Below are positions 61,391-64,000 of a DNA stretch of 64,000 nt, piece by piece; position 1 is the stretch's first letter; the number at the start of each line of letters is the position of its first letter. The notes beneath the pieces were generated by a model. The model ran no database searches and had not been told where the DNA came from. It saw only the letters and a program-made list of their open reading frames with translations. Source of the stretch: JAKPPT01 sp964630305 (GTDB taxonomy: Bacteria > Spirochaetota > Spirochaetia > Treponematales > UBA12059); assembly GCA_964630305.1 (NCBI GenBank), contig CAZVTR010000001.1, positions 62,001 through 126,000 on the forward strand, given 5' to 3'. A program made the translations under genes and the position numbers.

Positions 61391-62767
61391 CTATTCTTCT
61401 GAAATTTTGGAAACATCGCTGTCATCTAAATTATATTCATTAATTTTCTGATACAGCGTTTTTCTGCCAATACCAAGCAATTCGGCTGTTTTGCTCTTGT
61501 TAAATTTATTGGCCATGAGTGTGTCGCGAATAATAATTTTTTCAGCTTCAGCTAGGCTGGTACCAAGTGGTATTCGTATAAATGGCTGTTCTGATGAGTT
61601 TCTGATTGATGGTGGTAAATCTTCAACGGTTATTATTGAATGTGTGGTCATTACAACAGCGCTTTCGATTACATTTCGCAATTCGCGAATATTACCTGGC
61701 CATGGATATGAAAATAATAAAGCACGCGCACTGGGTTCAAAACCATGAATCTTTTTTTTATTTTCTTTGCAAAACTCTTCTAAAAAAGCCTGAGCAAGCA
61801 TTGGTATATCATCTTTGCGTTCACGGAGCGGAGGCACATGGATATTCACGACATTAAGCCGGTAGTAAAGGTCTTCACGAAATCTGCCAGCTTCAACTTC
61901 TTTTTTTAGATCTTTGTTTGTTGCTGCTATGATTCGTACATCTACCTCAATCGTTTGTTCCCCGCCTATACGTTCAAACTTTTTTTCCTGTATTACTCGA
62001 AGCAGTTTTATCTGGATGTTTTGGTTGATTTCTCCAATTTCATCCAGAAACAGCGTTCCCTCGTGTGCCAGCTCAAAACGGCCGCGTTTTCTATTGATTG
62101 CACCGGTAAAAGCTCCTTTTTCATAACCAAAGAGCTCACTTTCTAGTAATGCTTCAGGGAGAGCAGCACAGTGAACTTTAATAAGCGGTTTATCACTGCG
62201 GTTAGAGAGTTCGTGAATAGAATCGGCTATTACTTCTTTGCCGACGCCGCTTTCTCCTGTAATAAGCACATTGGCTCGAGTAGGTGCAGCGCGATTTACT
62301 GCATTCATTACTTCATGCATCGAAGAGCTTTTACCAATAAGGAGTTTGGATACTTTTGTCTTAGCTAGTTCTTGTGAAAGCTCTGAATTTTTTCTGCTTA
62401 GCTCCTGACGTTCGAGAGCGCGCTGAATGAGCATTACAAGATGCTCTAGATTAAGAGGTTTTGAGATAAAATCAAAAGCTCCTATCCGCATTGCTTGTAC
62501 CGCATCTTCTACGGTACCATGACCAGTGAGAATAATAACAGGCATAGTAGGAAAATGAGAAACCACATAATTGAGTACTTCCATTCCATTGACATTGGGC
62601 ATTTTTAAATCAGTTATTACAAGATCTACAGAACCTTTATTAATTACGGCAATGGCTTCTTTGCCGTCTTCTGCGGTAATTGTTTCATAACCTTCCGCTT
62701 CAAGATATTCTGCAATACCATTGCGAATGTTTTTTTCATCATCAGCAATTAAAATTGTATATTTCAT
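61391..62767 (-). CDS. Sigma54-dependent response regulator, NtrC family
   Basis: The 458-residue protein has a receiver domain with phosphorylated Asp53 (VITDLKMP), an AAA+ domain with Walker A GESGVGKE (171-178), GAFTGA (218-223), which contacts sigma54, and Walker B LFLDEIGE, and a C-terminal Fis-type helix-turn-helix (NKSKTAELLGIGRKTLYQ). It should activate sigma54 promoters when phosphorylated by the kinase encoded next to it. The target genes cannot be read here. The start overlaps the kinase stop by four bases. Confidence 0.94.
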   Translation of the reverse strand: MKYTILIADDEKNIRNGIAEYLEAEGYETITAEDGKEAIAVINKGSVDLVITDLKMPNVNGMEVLNYVVSHFPTMPVIILTGHGTVEDAVQAMRIGAFDFISKPLNLEHLVMLIQRALERQELSRKNSELSQELAKTKVSKLLIGKSSSMHEVMNAVNRAAPTRANVLITGESGVGKEVIADSIHELSNRSDKPLIKVHCAALPEALLESELFGYEKGAFTGAINRKRGRFELAHEGTLFLDEIGEINQNIQIKLLRVIQEKKFERIGGEQTIEVDVRIIAATNKDLKKEVEAGRFREDLYYRLNVVNIHVPPLRERKDDIPMLAQAFLEEFCKENKKKIHGFEPSARALLFSYPWPGNIRELRNVIESAVVMTTHSIITVEDLPPSIRNSSEQPFIRIPLGTSLAEAEKIIIRDTLMANKFNKSKTAELLGIGRKTLYQKINEYNLDDSDVSKISEE

Positions 62768-63933
62768 ACATTTTCTCCATTACAGCATTTCCCGTGAATT
62801 AAATACAATTCATGTTGCGGTACAGGGAGAGTAATTATAAATTTTGTACCTTTCCCTGGTTCAGAAATAACAGAAATATCACCATTATGTTCTTTTATTA
62901 TTTTATATGTAAGCGTTAGCCCAAGCCCTGTTCCATTTTCTTTTGTTGTAAAATATGGTTCAAAAATTTTGTTGATGTATTCAGGTGGTATCCCATGCCC
63001 AGAATCTGCTATAATGAGCTGGATTCCTTCTTCTGAAATATCTGTTGCGACTAAAATATATCCATTGCTTTCTGTGGCAGCTATTGAGTTTTTAATAAGA
63101 TTGATAACTGCTTGTTTAATAAAGCGCCTATCCATAAATATCATTGGAATGTTTCTATTTAATAATACACGGAGTTCAATGCCGTTTTGTTCTACTTCCG
63201 GTCTAATAAAATCAACGATTTCCTGCAATAAGTCATTAAGATCATCACGAATGGGTTCAATGTTCATAGGTCGTACCGCAAAAAGAAAATCAACAACAAT
63301 TTTATTTAGTCTATCGATTTCTTCATCTATCACTTCAAGGTAGTTTTGTATTTTTTTATTAGCAGTATTTCCGAGAGCCTTCTTTAATAACTGCATATGA
63401 ATGCTCATTGCGCCTAGCGGATTTTTGATTTCATGTGCAACACCAGCAGCTAGAGTTGTAAGCGAAGCAAGGTTTTCTGCGCGTTTAAGCTTGGATTCGT
63501 TTTTTCGTTTTTCTGTCATATCTTCAGAGTAGATAATTGTACCTCGGATTTGTCCCCTTTGAACAAGCGGCATTACACTGACAGAAATAATGCGGTACTT
63601 ATTTTTTACTTCTACCGGGAAATCCCGTTCTATTATCGTTTCTTCCGCTGTAATTGTATTTTTTACAAAATTAGCGATTTCTCTATGTTTAATGTATTCC
63701 CAAACTGGTTGTGAGTAGACTTCAAAATATTCAAAAAGCAAAAACCGTTCTGCTGTTTTATTTGCAAATATAGGAATATTATCTGTATCACAGACAACAA
63801 TGCCTGAATGAATTGAGTCAAGCACAGCTTCAAGGTTGCTGTTTTCCCTTGCTATATCTAAAAGCAGCTGCTTTATTGCTTCTTTGTCAAGAAGATGAAC
63901 TTTTTCAAGTGCTTTTTCGATAAATCGCTGCAT
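62764..63933 (-). CDS. NtrB-type sensor histidine kinase with PAS domain
   Basis: A cytosolic kinase of 389 residues. A PAS domain (about 30-140) is followed by a HisKA domain with phospho-acceptor His167 in AAGVAHEIKNPLGAM, and a HATPase domain with INLIKNSI, ADSGHGIPPEY and GTGLGLTL. There is no membrane helix, so the signal should be intracellular. It is coupled to the regulator gene downstream. The upstream region at the window edge has a good -10 and repeat elements. Confidence 0.93.
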   Translation of the reverse strand: MQRFIEKALEKVHLLDKEAIKQLLLDIARENSNLEAVLDSIHSGIVVCDTDNIPIFANKTAERFLLFEYFEVYSQPVWEYIKHREIANFVKNTITAEETIIERDFPVEVKNKYRIISVSVMPLVQRGQIRGTIIYSEDMTEKRKNESKLKRAENLASLTTLAAGVAHEIKNPLGAMSIHMQLLKKALGNTANKKIQNYLEVIDEEIDRLNKIVVDFLFAVRPMNIEPIRDDLNDLLQEIVDFIRPEVEQNGIELRVLLNRNIPMIFMDRRFIKQAVINLIKNSIAATESNGYILVATDISEEGIQLIIADSGHGIPPEYINKIFEPYFTTKENGTGLGLTLTYKIIKEHNGDISVISEPGKGTKFIITLPVPQHELYLIHGKCCNGENV

Positions 63934-63961
63934 AACTATCTCGCATTAAATATACTGAGAG

Positions 63962-63998
63962 ATTATAAAAAATCAATAGAACTGTATAGAACCGTTCT
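63962..63998 (-). promoter_or_regulatory. Candidate promoter and repeats upstream of the kinase gene
   Basis: On the minus strand a perfect -10 TATAAT lies at 63962-63967, with only a weak -35. Near its -35 side ATAGAAC occurs twice with a 10-base period (plus strand 63976-63982 and 63986-63992), and AGAACCGTTCT (63988-63998) is an interrupted palindrome. The window ends two bases later, so the region may be longer. Confidence 0.4.
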
Positions 63999-64000
63999 GT

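Overview
The window comes from a spirochaete, most likely Treponema or a close relative. The evidence is the treponemal gene order, the paired fliM/fliY switch genes, flbB and flbD, a hook protein with the Lys165/Cys178 pair known from Treponema denticola, relaxed lipoprotein signals, and modest GC content with many A-rich codons. I count 62 protein genes. I see no rRNA, tRNA, CRISPR array, insertion sequence or prophage.

Layout. Positions 1-9.8 kb hold the end of hflX, an unrecognised 528-residue protein and birA (minus strand), then parE-parC (topoisomerase IV), a drug/metabolite exporter with a His-rich tail, and glmS. Positions 9.9-15.4 kb are a small accessory stretch: a TPR-GAF-GGDEF diguanylate cyclase, an exported alpha/beta hydrolase that appears to lack its nucleophile, and a coupled lipoprotein/putative metal-binding protein pair. 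From 15.5 kb ndk and gpsA are followed by a reduced division and wall cluster (mraZ, rsmH, ftsL, murF, mraY, ftsW, ftsQ, ftsA, ftsZ) under a clear sigma70 promoter with MraZ-type repeats. A Xer recombinase, a TPR lipoprotein, dprA, topA, a second Xer gene and hslVU lead without a strand switch into the flagellar cluster.

The flagellar cluster (33.7-61.4 kb) carries rod, MS-ring, switch, export, hook, stator and placement genes, then fliA (sigma28), a FapA-type gene and a SwrB/DUF6115-like gene. The order dprA-topA-xerC-hslV-hslU-flgB...flhF-flhG...fliA...swrB-like matches the smf-to-swrB region of Bacillus subtilis without codY, trmFO and the che genes, and the flagellar part also matches the Borrelia flgB operon. 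In Treponema pallidum the cluster is split in two. Hairpins and promoters inside it (after flgE, fliL and fliY, and upstream of the fliA group) suggest sub-operons. The window ends with an NtrC/NtrB-type two-component pair on the minus strand.

Most of the window is core machinery, and I found no clearly new system. The observations most worth following are the SwrB-like gene, the MraZ operator, an apparent CTG start for ftsA, the glmS leader, the internal flagellar terminators and promoter, the hook cross-link residues, the Met/Gln-rich linker in FliY, and several uncharacterised treponemal proteins.
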